From NCBI GenBank assembly GCA_964554585.1, contig CAZKPD010000001.1, forward strand, positions 37,367-101,366: 64,000 nucleotides of DNA, given 5' to 3'. Positions within the stretch are counted from its first letter, which is position 1. Every line of letters begins with the position of its first letter. This document shows positions 1 to 8,024 of the stretch, piece after piece. The DNA comes from Perlabentimonas sp964554585. Lineage in GTDB: Bacteria > Bacteroidota > Bacteroidia > Bacteroidales > Tenuifilaceae. The position numbers and the translations under genes were made by a program. The notes under the pieces were generated by a model that saw only the letters and a list, made by a program, of their open reading frames with translations, made no database searches and had not been told where the DNA came from.

Positions 1-687
1 ATTCGTGATTGGGAGAGCTTTTCTATTTATAAACCGAATAATGTGGAGGTAGGTTTGGAACCTACTACGGGGCAAAGAGATGAAATATATAGAGAAGCAT
101 TGGCCAATCTCCCCCAAATTCGTGGTGCCGAGCTAAGGGTTAAAAGTGCAGAGAAAGATGTACTTATTGCCCGTGGAGGGAATAGCCCTAGGCTTGCAAT
201 TGGAGCAAGCTGGGGTACTGGGGCACAGCAAAAACTTCGTTCCAACCCGCTATTTTCAGAGGATCCCTTTTTAGATCAGATAAAGGATAATGCTAATACC
301 AACGTGGGATTAAGCCTATCCATCCCAATTTTTAACGCATCACAAGTGCGTACCTCCATTTCCAATGCACGCATAAGTTTAGAGAATTCTAGGCTAAACC
401 TCGATTATCAAAAGAATATCCTATTTAAGGACATTCAACAGGCTCAAGCCGATGCAGTGGCAGCATTTAATAAGTACCAAGCAACCAAAAAAAATATGGC
501 AGCCCTACAGGAGGCTTTCAGATATGTTGAGCAACGATTCTCGCTGGGGTTAGCCAACTCGCTTGATTATACCACTTCAAAAACTCGATTGGCACGTGCC
601 GAGGCTGAGCTGTTGAGTTCTAAGTTTGAGTATATCTTCAAACTAAAAATTCTTGATTTTTATCGGGGCATACCCCTTACCATATAA
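1..687 (+). CDS. TolC family outer membrane efflux protein (5' truncated by window edge)
   Basis: The reading frame is open from base 1, so the gene begins before the window and about 228 C-terminal residues are visible, roughly half of a usual 430-480 residue TolC protein. The visible part has the long amphipathic helices of the family, rich in Ala, Leu, Gln and Asn (for example ISNARISLENSRLNLDYQ), and a second helical hairpin near its end with YTTSKTRLARAEAELLSSKF. TolC proteins form the trimeric outer membrane and periplasmic exit duct of tripartite efflux or type I export pumps. The HlyD-type adaptor follows 12 nt downstream, so the two should form one pump. The energising inner-membrane component is not in view and may lie upstream. 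Confidence 0.88.
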   Translation: MRDWESFSIYKPNNVEVGLEPTTGQRDEIYREALANLPQIRGAELRVKSAEKDVLIARGGNSPRLAIGASWGTGAQQKLRSNPLFSEDPFLDQIKDNANTNVGLSLSIPIFNASQVRTSISNARISLENSRLNLDYQKNILFKDIQQAQADAVAAFNKYQATKKNMAALQEAFRYVEQRFSLGLANSLDYTTSKTRLARAEAELLSSKFEYIFKLKILDFYRGIPLTI

Positions 688-699
688 CAGACAATCACT

Positions 700-2001
700 A
701 TGAAATCCAAAAAGTTATTTAGATATCTGCTAATTGCTGCAGTGGTACTTATTGTTATTGCCGTAATTGGCAAAAAGAAGGGTTGGTTTGGTAAGCCCGA
801 AACCATTGATGTGGTTGTGGAGCATCCTACATATCGTACGCTTATTGAGAGTATTTCGGCTAATGGTAAGATTGAACCGGTAATTGAGGTAAAGATTAGC
901 CCCGAGGTGTCGGGCGAAATAATTGCTCTGCCTGTGATTGAGGGTGAAAAGGTGGCCAAAGGCCAGCTATTGTGTCGAATTAAGCCCGATACCTATGTGT
1001 CCATTCGTGATCGTGCAGAAGCGTCGGTGAGTTCGGCTAAAGCACGATTAACCCTTGCACAGGCTCAGCTTAAGCAGTCGGAGTTGGCCTATAAACGCAA
1101 TACGCAGCTGTTTGAGCAGAATGCCATTTCGCAATCGGAGTTTGAGAGTGCCGAAACGGCCTATCAGGTGGCTAAGGCCGATATGGATGCTGCACTTTTT
1201 AATGTGAGCAGCGCCGAGGCATCGCTAAAAGAGGCCGATGAGAACCTAGCCAAAACTACTATTTATGCTCCCATGGCTGGAACTATTTCCAAGTTGAGCG
1301 TTGAGCCCGGCGAGCGAGTAGTGGGAACCGCTCAAATGGCCGGCACAGAAATACTGCGCATTGCCGATTTGACGCGTATGGAAGCAAGGGTGAGTGTAAA
1401 TGAGAATGATATTGTTAGAGTGAAGCTAAACGACACTTCGCTTATTTATGTGGACGCATACCCGGACGAAGACTTTAAGGGTTTGGTAACCCAAATTGCC
1501 AATTCGGCCAGCGTAACCGGAGTTGCATCCGATCAGGTTACAACTTTTGAAGTGCGCATTCAGCTTATACCCCAATCGTATAGCCATTTAATCAACGAGA
1601 GAATGGCCAACCCTTTTAGGCCCGGCATGTCCACCACAGTAGATATTCAAACTGTTACCCGACACCAAGTACTCTCTATACCCATTCAGGCGGTAACTAC
1701 GCGTTCCGATTCGGTTTCGATCCTGGCCAAGGGAGTAGAGCTGGTTAGAGATGATGCGGAAACTTCGATAGCTCCCACGGGAGCTAAAGCCAAAGAGGTG
1801 GTATTTGTGGTACGAGGAGATACGGCCAAAATGGAGTACGTAAAATCTGGGATACAGGATAACCGATACATTGAGATTCTGGAAGGATTAACCGATAGCG
1901 TTGAAGTAGTAGTAAGCCCATTTAGTGCCATTTCTCGTAGGCTCCAAGATGGAAAACTTGTAAAAAAGGTTTCGCAGGATAAGCTGTTTAATGTTAAGTA
2001 A
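700..2001 (+). CDS. HlyD/MacA-type periplasmic adaptor subunit of a tripartite efflux pump
   Basis: 433 residues. One N-terminal membrane anchor (about 7-25) is followed by a lipoyl-like half-motif (SPEVSGEIIALPVIEGEKV), a long coiled-coil hairpin (about 100-190, rich in Ala, Gln and Glu), the second lipoyl half (IYAPMAGTISKLSVEPGERV) and a beta-barrel domain. Proteins of this family bridge an inner-membrane transporter (ABC or RND) to TolC; here the TolC partner is the gene immediately upstream. The substrate cannot be read from the sequence. A short insertion of about 40 residues in the C-terminal part (around TSIAPTGAKAKEV) is seen in many Bacteroidota adaptors. It is probably co-transcribed with tsaB, which starts 8 nt later. 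Confidence 0.88.
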   Translation: MKSKKLFRYLLIAAVVLIVIAVIGKKKGWFGKPETIDVVVEHPTYRTLIESISANGKIEPVIEVKISPEVSGEIIALPVIEGEKVAKGQLLCRIKPDTYVSIRDRAEASVSSAKARLTLAQAQLKQSELAYKRNTQLFEQNAISQSEFESAETAYQVAKADMDAALFNVSSAEASLKEADENLAKTTIYAPMAGTISKLSVEPGERVVGTAQMAGTEILRIADLTRMEARVSVNENDIVRVKLNDTSLIYVDAYPDEDFKGLVTQIANSASVTGVASDQVTTFEVRIQLIPQSYSHLINERMANPFRPGMSTTVDIQTVTRHQVLSIPIQAVTTRSDSVSILAKGVELVRDDAETSIAPTGAKAKEVVFVVRGDTAKMEYVKSGIQDNRYIEILEGLTDSVEVVVSPFSAISRRLQDGKLVKKVSQDKLFNVK

Positions 2002-2009
2002 GTGCGTAA

Positions 2010-2717
2010 ATGGGTTATATCCTTTGTATAGAAACCGGAACAAGTACCTGCTCGGTAGCCTTAGGCAACCATGGCCAACTTGTCGATTTAGAAGAGAGTC
2101 AATCTGAAGACAATAACCATTCCAAGCTGTTAACCATTTTTATTGACAGGATTCTGAACCGGCAAAACCTTACGGTTAAAGATCTCTCGGCGGTTTGTGT
2201 AGGAAAAGGGCCGGGATCGTACACCGGATTACGAATTGGTGTTTCGGTGGCCAAAGGGCTGTGCTATGGAGCGGGTATTCCTCTAATTGCTGTGGGAAGC
2301 CTTCAGGCTATGGCTCTGGGAATGGTGGATATCTTACAAAAAGATTTGTCCAACCTCTCACCTAGTCTACTTTGCCCCATGATTGATGCCCGACGCATGG
2401 AGGTTTACACCCAACGGTTTAGTCCCAAGGCCCATCCGATTACATCGGTGGAGGCAGTAATTTTGGACTCCCAGTCGTTTAGTGAAGAGCTAATGCACAA
2501 CCAAATCCTCTTTTTTGGGAATGGTTCTCAAAAGTTAAATGAAGTTGTAACAAGTTCTAACGCCCTATTTTGGGAAGGGTTTTTGCCTTCGGCACGGTTT
2601 ATGATACTGGAGGCTGAAAAAATATACAACAATGGTCAATTCGAAGATGTCGCATATTTTGAACCCTTTTACCTTAAGGATTTTATCGCTACCATTCCCA
2701 AGAATAAAATCTTTTAA
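2010..2717 (+). CDS. tsaB: tRNA threonylcarbamoyladenosine biosynthesis protein TsaB
   Basis: 235 residues, the usual length. The N-terminus CIETGTSTCSVAL carries the ASKHA-type phosphate loop and GKGPGSYTGLRIGVS (about 66-80) is the TsaB signature. TsaB is the non-catalytic partner that holds TsaD and TsaE for making t6A at position 37 of ANN-decoding tRNAs in the cytoplasm. The gene lies 8 nt after the efflux adaptor and its 3' end overlaps the start of the next gene, so all three may share a transcript. The housekeeping role is secure; grouping with the pump looks incidental. Confidence 0.93.
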   Translation: MGYILCIETGTSTCSVALGNHGQLVDLEESQSEDNNHSKLLTIFIDRILNRQNLTVKDLSAVCVGKGPGSYTGLRIGVSVAKGLCYGAGIPLIAVGSLQAMALGMVDILQKDLSNLSPSLLCPMIDARRMEVYTQRFSPKAHPITSVEAVILDSQSFSEELMHNQILFFGNGSQKLNEVVTSSNALFWEGFLPSARFMILEAEKIYNNGQFEDVAYFEPFYLKDFIATIPKNKIF

Positions 2718-3501
2718 ATGCTCTGTAGGGTTATCCACCTTTATTTTTGTTTTCAGCTTACTCTTCTCCCCTTCAGCAAATGGTCAAAAAAAGGATACTT
2801 TTAAAAAAGGGGAGTATTTGGAATATTCCCTTAAGTACGGTCTGGTGAAGGGCGGAAAGGCAACTCTTGAGGTTAGGGACGGAGAGTACGATGGAAAGAA
2901 GGTAAACCACCTGTTCCTTAATGCTAGGACAGTGGGTGTGCTAGATAAGCTCTATAAGGTGAACGATATCTACCAAAGTTTTACCAATCCCGCCTCCGAC
3001 CTACCCTACATGGCCATTCGCGATATTAATGAGGGGCGTTACTCTAAGTACACCGTTCAAACCTTCGATCATTGGTCCAGATCCGATTCCACAATTGTGC
3101 ATAGCACCGCCACAGGGAAAGTGCTAACCCCCAAGGATAGCCATGATATCCTTTCGGCATTCTACTACCTTAGAAATCATCTTTTAGATAAACCGCTTAA
3201 AGTGGGAGATACCCTTTCGGTAGAGACCTATTTCACTGATGAGCTATATACTCTTAAAGTGCGTTTTGTGGGATACGAAACCATTAAAACGGGCATTGGT
3301 TACGTGCACTGCATTAAGTTAATTCCAATTGTGATTACCGGTAGAGTTTTTAAAAAAGAGGATGACATGGTTGTATGGTTTTCTAACGATAAAAATTATA
3401 TCCCGGTTCGTGTTAAGTTTGATATCTTCTTAGGATCAATCTATTGCGATTTGGAGAAGTACAGCGGTCTTAGACACTCTTTTGATGCCTTAGTTCGATA
3501 G
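2647..3501 (+). CDS. DUF3108 family exported protein
   Basis: The first in-frame ATGs (2632 and 2647) both lie inside tsaB in another frame. The mature part begins about QKKDTFKKGEYLEYSLKYG, typical of DUF3108, whose members are exported beta-rich proteins of unknown function common in Bacteroidota and Proteobacteria. A hydrophobic stretch (VGLSTFIFVFSLLF, then SPSANGQ) looks like a signal peptide h-region and cleavage site. From ATG 2647 the n-region is unusually long (about 25 residues), so a non-ATG start near 2704 is possible. The body has the family's alternating strands and tyrosines (DILSAFYYLRN, VWFSNDKNYIPVRVKF). Function unknown; an envelope location is inferred. Confidence 0.75.
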   Translation: MSHILNPFTLRILSLPFPRIKSFKCSVGLSTFIFVFSLLFSPSANGQKKDTFKKGEYLEYSLKYGLVKGGKATLEVRDGEYDGKKVNHLFLNARTVGVLDKLYKVNDIYQSFTNPASDLPYMAIRDINEGRYSKYTVQTFDHWSRSDSTIVHSTATGKVLTPKDSHDILSAFYYLRNHLLDKPLKVGDTLSVETYFTDELYTLKVRFVGYETIKTGIGYVHCIKLIPIVITGRVFKKEDDMVVWFSNDKNYIPVRVKFDIFLGSIYCDLEKYSGLRHSFDALVR

Positions 3502-3542
3502 CAAATTGAGTAGAAATTTCAATTAAAGCTATAAAATCAGGA

Positions 3543-3580
3543 TACTTTTGGTATGAGACAAAAGCAAATAGCTACTTTTG
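3543..3580 (+). promoter_or_regulatory. Two tandem Bacteroidota-type promoter elements upstream of efp
   Basis: TACTTTTG occurs at 3543-3550 and again at 3573-3580, both matching the TAnnTTTG -7 consensus of Bacteroidota sigma factors. The downstream copy, with the TTTTG of the upstream copy 22 nt before it as a -33 box, makes a well-spaced promoter that would start transcription about 25 nt before the efp ATG at 3611. Confidence 0.55.
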
Positions 3581-3610
3581 TGCTATAACCAAATAATCAA
3601 AAACAGAACT

Positions 3611-4177
3611 ATGGCAACAACTGCAGACTTTAGGAATGGATTGTGCATTGAATTTAATGGAAAGCTGTATACTATCGTTCAGTTTCAACACGTGAAACCC
3701 GGTAAGGGAGCAGCCTTTGTGCGTACGAAACTAAAAAACCTTGAAACCGGTAAAGTGATTGAGAATACCTTTAGTGCCGGAGTAAAAATTAATGACGTTA
3801 GGGTTGAACGTAGACCCTACCAGTTCCTTTATAAAGATGAGATGGGCTTCCATCTGATGCATCAGGAAACCTTTGAACAGATTACCGTAGACGAGCATAT
3901 GTTTGAAAACTCCGATCTGATGAAAGAGGGGCAGTATGTTGAGGTTGTAGTGCATGCCGAGAAGGAAGCAGTGCTATCGTGCGAACTTCCTCCCTTTGTG
4001 GAGCTTGAGGTTACCTATACAGAACCAGGCCTGAAAGGGGACACCGCTTCATCCACAGCACTTAAACCGGCTACGCTAGAAACCGGAGCTAAGGTTAACG
4101 TTCCATTATTCATTGAGATTGGTCAAAAGATTAGGGTAGATTCCCGCACACGTGATTACTCTGAGCGAGTAAGATAG
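3611..4177 (+). CDS. efp: Elongation factor P
   Basis: 188 residues, the normal EF-P length. EF-P binds the ribosome between the P and E sites and relieves stalling at polyproline. The N-terminal KOW-like domain has the loop VKPGKGAAFVRTKLKN, whose Lys32 is at the position that is modified in many bacteria; the OB domains follow, ending in GQKIRVDSRTRDYSERVR, a typical EF-P tail. An in-frame TTG at 3578 would lengthen the protein by 11 residues but falls inside the -7 promoter element, so ATG 3611 is preferred. No EpmA/EpmB modifying enzyme is present in the window. Confidence 0.96.
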   Translation: MATTADFRNGLCIEFNGKLYTIVQFQHVKPGKGAAFVRTKLKNLETGKVIENTFSAGVKINDVRVERRPYQFLYKDEMGFHLMHQETFEQITVDEHMFENSDLMKEGQYVEVVVHAEKEAVLSCELPPFVELEVTYTEPGLKGDTASSTALKPATLETGAKVNVPLFIEIGQKIRVDSRTRDYSERVR

Positions 4178-4322
4178 GCTTTCGCTTGTTATCGGCCAAA
4201 TTTTAATAAGATGTAAGTCTTTTTCTGCTATATGCTCCAAAGATGCTATTTTTAATGTAACTTAGTTTCGATGTTTTGGGGTAAAATCTGTGGTAGGGAA
4301 ATATTAACTTTAACCGATTAAC

Positions 4323-5558
4323 ATGTCACTTAGCTCTTCCAAAAGGTTAATGTTAAGTACCTTTAAACTTAACACGCTGCTTGCTATGGCGCAAGCAATT
4401 AGCAGTGACATGAAGATTGATGACCTGCTAGAGCGGTTCCAAAGAATTCTAAACGATGATCTGGGCATTGATAGAGTCCTTTTTTTCTTGTACGAAGAGA
4501 ATAAATGGAAGCTCCTTTTATCTAGCAATTGTCCTGCATCCATAAGTGATAATATTAGCGTTGAACGTGATCTGCTGGAACTTACTGAAATCTCTTTTGT
4601 AAGCACTTCGGACAACAAGGTGCTGCAAAAGTTTGATATCGTTATTCCGGTTATTCAGAACAATGCACAGGTTGCATATGTGCTTATAGCAGACACCAAA
4701 GAGGAGGCTAAAGGAGTGAGCGCTTCCATTAAGCACCTTAACTTTGTTCAAACGCTTTCTATCATTATTTTTGTAGCCATTGAGAACCTCCGACTCTTCC
4801 ACAAGGCCTTGCAACAGGAGGCTCTAAAGAAGGAGTTGGAGCTGGCTTCAAAAATGCAGAATCTGCTCATCCCAAATCAAGATACTTTACCACAAATCCC
4901 AGGTGTCAATATTCACGCTTACTACCAGCCACACGCAGAGGTGGGCGGCGACTTTTTTGATGTGATTCAGCTTGAGCGTGGGGAGGTAGGATTCTGTATT
5001 GCCGACGTGTCGGGGAAGGGTATGCCTGCGGCAATTCTTATGTCCAACTTTCAAGCCAACCTCAGAGCCTTATTTACCCAAGAGATTTCGCTTACAGGGC
5101 TCGTTGAGCGACTTAACGACCTAGTGATGGGCACAGCCAAGGGAGAACGGTTTATTACCCTTTTCATTGGGAGATATAACCCCACACGTCGAACATTAGA
5201 GTATATAAATGCAGGTCATAACCCTCCACTGTTTTGCGATGATAATCATGAGCAGCTTGTATTCCTTGATACAGGGTGTGTAGGGCTGGGTATGGTAGAT
5301 GAGATTCCCGTGATTAATGTGGGTACTCTTAAGGTTGTTCCATCTTCCAAGTTGTTGTGCTATACCGATGGGCTTGTGGAGTACTCAGCCAATGGAGAGG
5401 TAGTATTGGACTATAGCCTCCTAGAGAATAGCATCTCCAATGGCAAGAGCATAAATCAAAATGTGGAGGAAATTGTTCATACCCGAACCCAGCAGGTTAA
5501 AGAGGGTCAAATAATGGTGTTTGACGATATCTCAATTTTAGGATTCGATTTTTCCTAA
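4323..5558 (+). CDS. GAF-domain PP2C-type (SpoIIE/RsbU-like) serine/threonine phosphatase
   Basis: 411 residues. The N-terminal part (about 20-165) resembles a GAF sensory domain (ISSDMKIDDLLERFQRILND), a helical linker follows (about 165-190), then a PP2C/SpoIIE phosphatase with its metal-binding motifs: EVGGDFFDVIQL, CIADVSGKGMPAA, INAGHNPPLF, CYTDGLVEY and DDISILGF. The conserved aspartates for metal binding are present, so an active enzyme is expected. Such proteins commonly dephosphorylate anti-anti-sigma factors or other regulators; no STAS or anti-sigma gene is nearby, so the target is unknown. No membrane segment is seen. Its last 21 bases overlap the convergent O-antigen ligase gene. 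Confidence 0.88.
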   Translation: MSLSSSKRLMLSTFKLNTLLAMAQAISSDMKIDDLLERFQRILNDDLGIDRVLFFLYEENKWKLLLSSNCPASISDNISVERDLLELTEISFVSTSDNKVLQKFDIVIPVIQNNAQVAYVLIADTKEEAKGVSASIKHLNFVQTLSIIIFVAIENLRLFHKALQQEALKKELELASKMQNLLIPNQDTLPQIPGVNIHAYYQPHAEVGGDFFDVIQLERGEVGFCIADVSGKGMPAAILMSNFQANLRALFTQEISLTGLVERLNDLVMGTAKGERFITLFIGRYNPTRRTLEYINAGHNPPLFCDDNHEQLVFLDTGCVGLGMVDEIPVINVGTLKVVPSSKLLCYTDGLVEYSANGEVVLDYSLLENSISNGKSINQNVEEIVHTRTQQVKEGQIMVFDDISILGFDFS

Positions 5559-6998
5559 GTCTTCCTTTCTGTCCCTATTTTTATAGTAGTACTCAAGGGC
5601 TACTATTATGGCCATGGACCCCCAAAAGGGTGCAGCAATCTTATCCATATCCAAAAAGTTATTCATAAAAGCATGAGAGATATAGGTGGTAAGACCCATG
5701 ATACTGGCAATAACAAGGGTTCGATGCTCACGTGAGATATTTGGTTTTTTTATCAACTTAAATGCGGTGAGCAACGCAAAAACCCAGATAGCAATAAAAG
5801 CTATGGTTGCAGGTAATCCCGATTCGGACATTAGCCCCAGATATTCGCTATGGGCATTGCCCCAGGTGCCAAAGTTTGTGCTGATAATGGTTTTGTTGTA
5901 ACTTTTTTGGAATGGAGCGTATTGGAACTGGTAAGTGCCTGGACCCCAGCCAAACAAAGGCTTTTCTTTAAACATCTCCCAAGCAGCATCCCATCGGTTG
6001 ATACGTTCAAGGTTTGAGGCATCCGAACGGATATTATACATGGATTTGATATGCTCGGCAAAGTCACCGCTTGAGTCGGTAGTATTTCGCTCCATTCGGT
6101 AGATAATCTCGTGCTGGAACGAAAAAAACAAACCCATAAGCACAGCCCCTGTAATAAGGATGGTTCGGAACTTAATCTTCAACCAGATAAGCCCCCATAC
6201 ACCTATGGCCAGCACAAGGCTTAGCCAAGCTGCACGTGAGTAGGAGAGGACAAGCGCAAACACAAAATAGCCCACCATTGTCCAGCTCAAAACTTTGGCT
6301 ATGCCGTTTTTAGCGTTAACGGCCATTGCCATGGCAAAGGGTACCATAAAAGCCAGCGTTGCCCCATATGAAGTGTGATCAACAAACAATGGAGAGGGAG
6401 ATCTGTAAGCTGCCTGGTGATTGAATAGGCCACTGGATGCTTGGTTAAGTATGGCATATAAGGCAGCTATGCCAAGTCCGGCCAGGAATAGCCAAATAAA
6501 TCGATTGATCTGCTTAGGGTTGTTCTTAAAAATATAATAGCTGAGGTAGAAGAAAATGCCTAAGAACCAGAATCGAACTAAGACGTATTTTAAAGATACA
6601 ATAGGCATTTCGCTTGGGAATATAGCGATTAGCATCCACCCTAGGTAAAAAAGCATGGAGATAAAAACCGGATGCTTAAGCAGTTCCTTTTGGAAAAAAT
6701 TCTCTTGCATTGACCTTAGGATGATCATCACGAGCAGAAAGACCAGCATGGGCTCGGTGGGAAACCAGAAGTCAAAATCGAGTCCTGGGACTAGCACCCT
6801 AAGCGAAACAGACAGGGGTACCAGCAGCGCCAACCCAAAAAACAGGATTTTGGGAGCAAAAAACACCCACATTCCCACCAGTAGTGCAAATGGGATAAGG
6901 CTGACTAAATAGGATTGGTGAAGGGTAAAGTATGCATTTACACCAATAAAAGCAAGGCTAAAAAAAATGATCAGCAGTATGTCAACCAGCTTTTTCAC
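5538..6998 (-). CDS. O-antigen ligase/polymerase family membrane protein (Wzy_C/WaaL-like)
   Basis: 486 residues with about 10-12 membrane helices. The central segment YSRAAWLSLVLAIGVWG and the large periplasmic loop containing GWGPGTYQFQYAP and GNAHSEYLGLMSESG carry the conserved arginine and histidine regions of the Wzy/WaaL superfamily, which join or polymerise undecaprenyl-linked glycans on the periplasmic face. Ligase and polymerase cannot be told apart by eye. Translation starts with GTG, and the GTG shares its first base with the TAG stop of the upstream Wzz-like gene (TAGTG), which indicates translational coupling. Pairing with a chain-length regulator favours a polymerase (Wzy) role. 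Confidence 0.82.
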   Translation of the reverse strand: MKKLVDILLIIFFSLAFIGVNAYFTLHQSYLVSLIPFALLVGMWVFFAPKILFFGLALLVPLSVSLRVLVPGLDFDFWFPTEPMLVFLLVMIILRSMQENFFQKELLKHPVFISMLFYLGWMLIAIFPSEMPIVSLKYVLVRFWFLGIFFYLSYYIFKNNPKQINRFIWLFLAGLGIAALYAILNQASSGLFNHQAAYRSPSPLFVDHTSYGATLAFMVPFAMAMAVNAKNGIAKVLSWTMVGYFVFALVLSYSRAAWLSLVLAIGVWGLIWLKIKFRTILITGAVLMGLFFSFQHEIIYRMERNTTDSSGDFAEHIKSMYNIRSDASNLERINRWDAAWEMFKEKPLFGWGPGTYQFQYAPFQKSYNKTIISTNFGTWGNAHSEYLGLMSESGLPATIAFIAIWVFALLTAFKLIKKPNISREHRTLVIASIMGLTTYISHAFMNNFLDMDKIAAPFWGSMAIIVALEYYYKNRDRKEDLGKIES

Positions 6999-8014
6999 TA
7001 ATCTTTTTTATGCAGAATGGAGTGTCGGAAAAAGTCAATAAAAATAGAAATAAACACCGCAAAGAAGAGTGCTGATAGGGTTGATACCACAACAATAACG
7101 GCCTTTTTGGGCTTTGCTTTTTTATCCGATGGGGTTGCTCGGTCAACAACAAAGAACGAAGGAACTTCGCCTTCAGCTTCAATGGCAAGAAAGTGTAGGC
7201 CCTCTTCCATACCAACAATATGCTTCGATTTGTTTTCAATGGTAAAGGCATATCGGGTAAATTGGGCACCATGCAAAGAGAGCTCCTCCATGTAGGACTT
7301 AATCCTTTTGGCCGCATCAGTTTTACCTGATGATAGCGCTTCGGCATACGCTTTGGTTACCTCTTTGGCTTGGTTTGGTAGGTCGAGAACGCCTTTTGAC
7401 ATAACCAAAGACATGCTATCGGTTAGCTGATAAAATTCGTTTAAGGCTTTTTGGTATTGTTCTTTCGCAGTTTCATAGGCCTTATGGGCCAGTTCGCCCT
7501 TAATACTTCGCATTAGGCTGTCGGCAACTGTAATGGTTGTGTTGGCAATCTGGGCTGCTTTGGCAGGGTTTGAGTCAAAAGCAGTAACTTTAACAGTGCG
7601 GTAGTGAGTTCGACTAGAAGAGACATTCGAAGAGAAGATACCATGGATCTTAAATAGCGCATGTGATCCTTGGGGGTTAACTCCATAGTAATTATATAGA
7701 TTCTCCTTGTCAATTACTATATCCCTAAGGGTTTCTGACGATAGGATCTGTAATAGATGTTCAACCTCTTCATCCTCACCAAAAACGGTAATCCCATCGG
7801 AGCGGGTAGAGACAAACATATCCTTTGAGGCTTGTGATGCCGAGCTAGGAATGAGGATTGCTGAGGATTTATACATGGGAGTGATTAGGAAGGAGATAAC
7901 CAAGGATACTACTAATGCAACCACAGTAATGCCCAAGAGTATGTATTTTCGCTTCCACACAGACTGAACCAGTGCGGTTCCGTTAAGGTTAAAATCGGTT
8001 TGCTGTTTTTCCAT
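6998..8014 (-). CDS. Wzz/chain-length determinant family protein
   Basis: 338 residues from ATG 8014; an ATG at 8032 would add six residues and overlap tyrS. It has the Wzz layout: an N-terminal membrane helix (KYILLGITVVALVVSLVISF), a large periplasmic region with coiled-coil segments, and a second helix (AVIVVVSTLSALFFAVFISIF) preceded by a Pro/Lys-rich stretch (RATPSDKKAKPKKA). Wzz proteins set polysaccharide chain length by acting with Wzy. No cytoplasmic tyrosine-kinase domain follows the second helix, so this is a Wzz-type rather than a fused BY-kinase protein. The coupled downstream gene is the presumed polymerase/ligase. The island glycosyltransferases lie about 40 kb away. Confidence 0.85.
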   Translation of the reverse strand: MEKQQTDFNLNGTALVQSVWKRKYILLGITVVALVVSLVISFLITPMYKSSAILIPSSASQASKDMFVSTRSDGITVFGEDEEVEHLLQILSSETLRDIVIDKENLYNYYGVNPQGSHALFKIHGIFSSNVSSSRTHYRTVKVTAFDSNPAKAAQIANTTITVADSLMRSIKGELAHKAYETAKEQYQKALNEFYQLTDSMSLVMSKGVLDLPNQAKEVTKAYAEALSSGKTDAAKRIKSYMEELSLHGAQFTRYAFTIENKSKHIVGMEEGLHFLAIEAEGEVPSFFVVDRATPSDKKAKPKKAVIVVVSTLSALFFAVFISIFIDFFRHSILHKKD

Positions 8015-8024
8015 GATGTTCTTA

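Noticed and set aside
3578..3610. Longer EF-P start at TTG 3578
   Set aside because: The codon lies inside the TACTTTTG promoter element; the family N-terminus fits ATG 3611.
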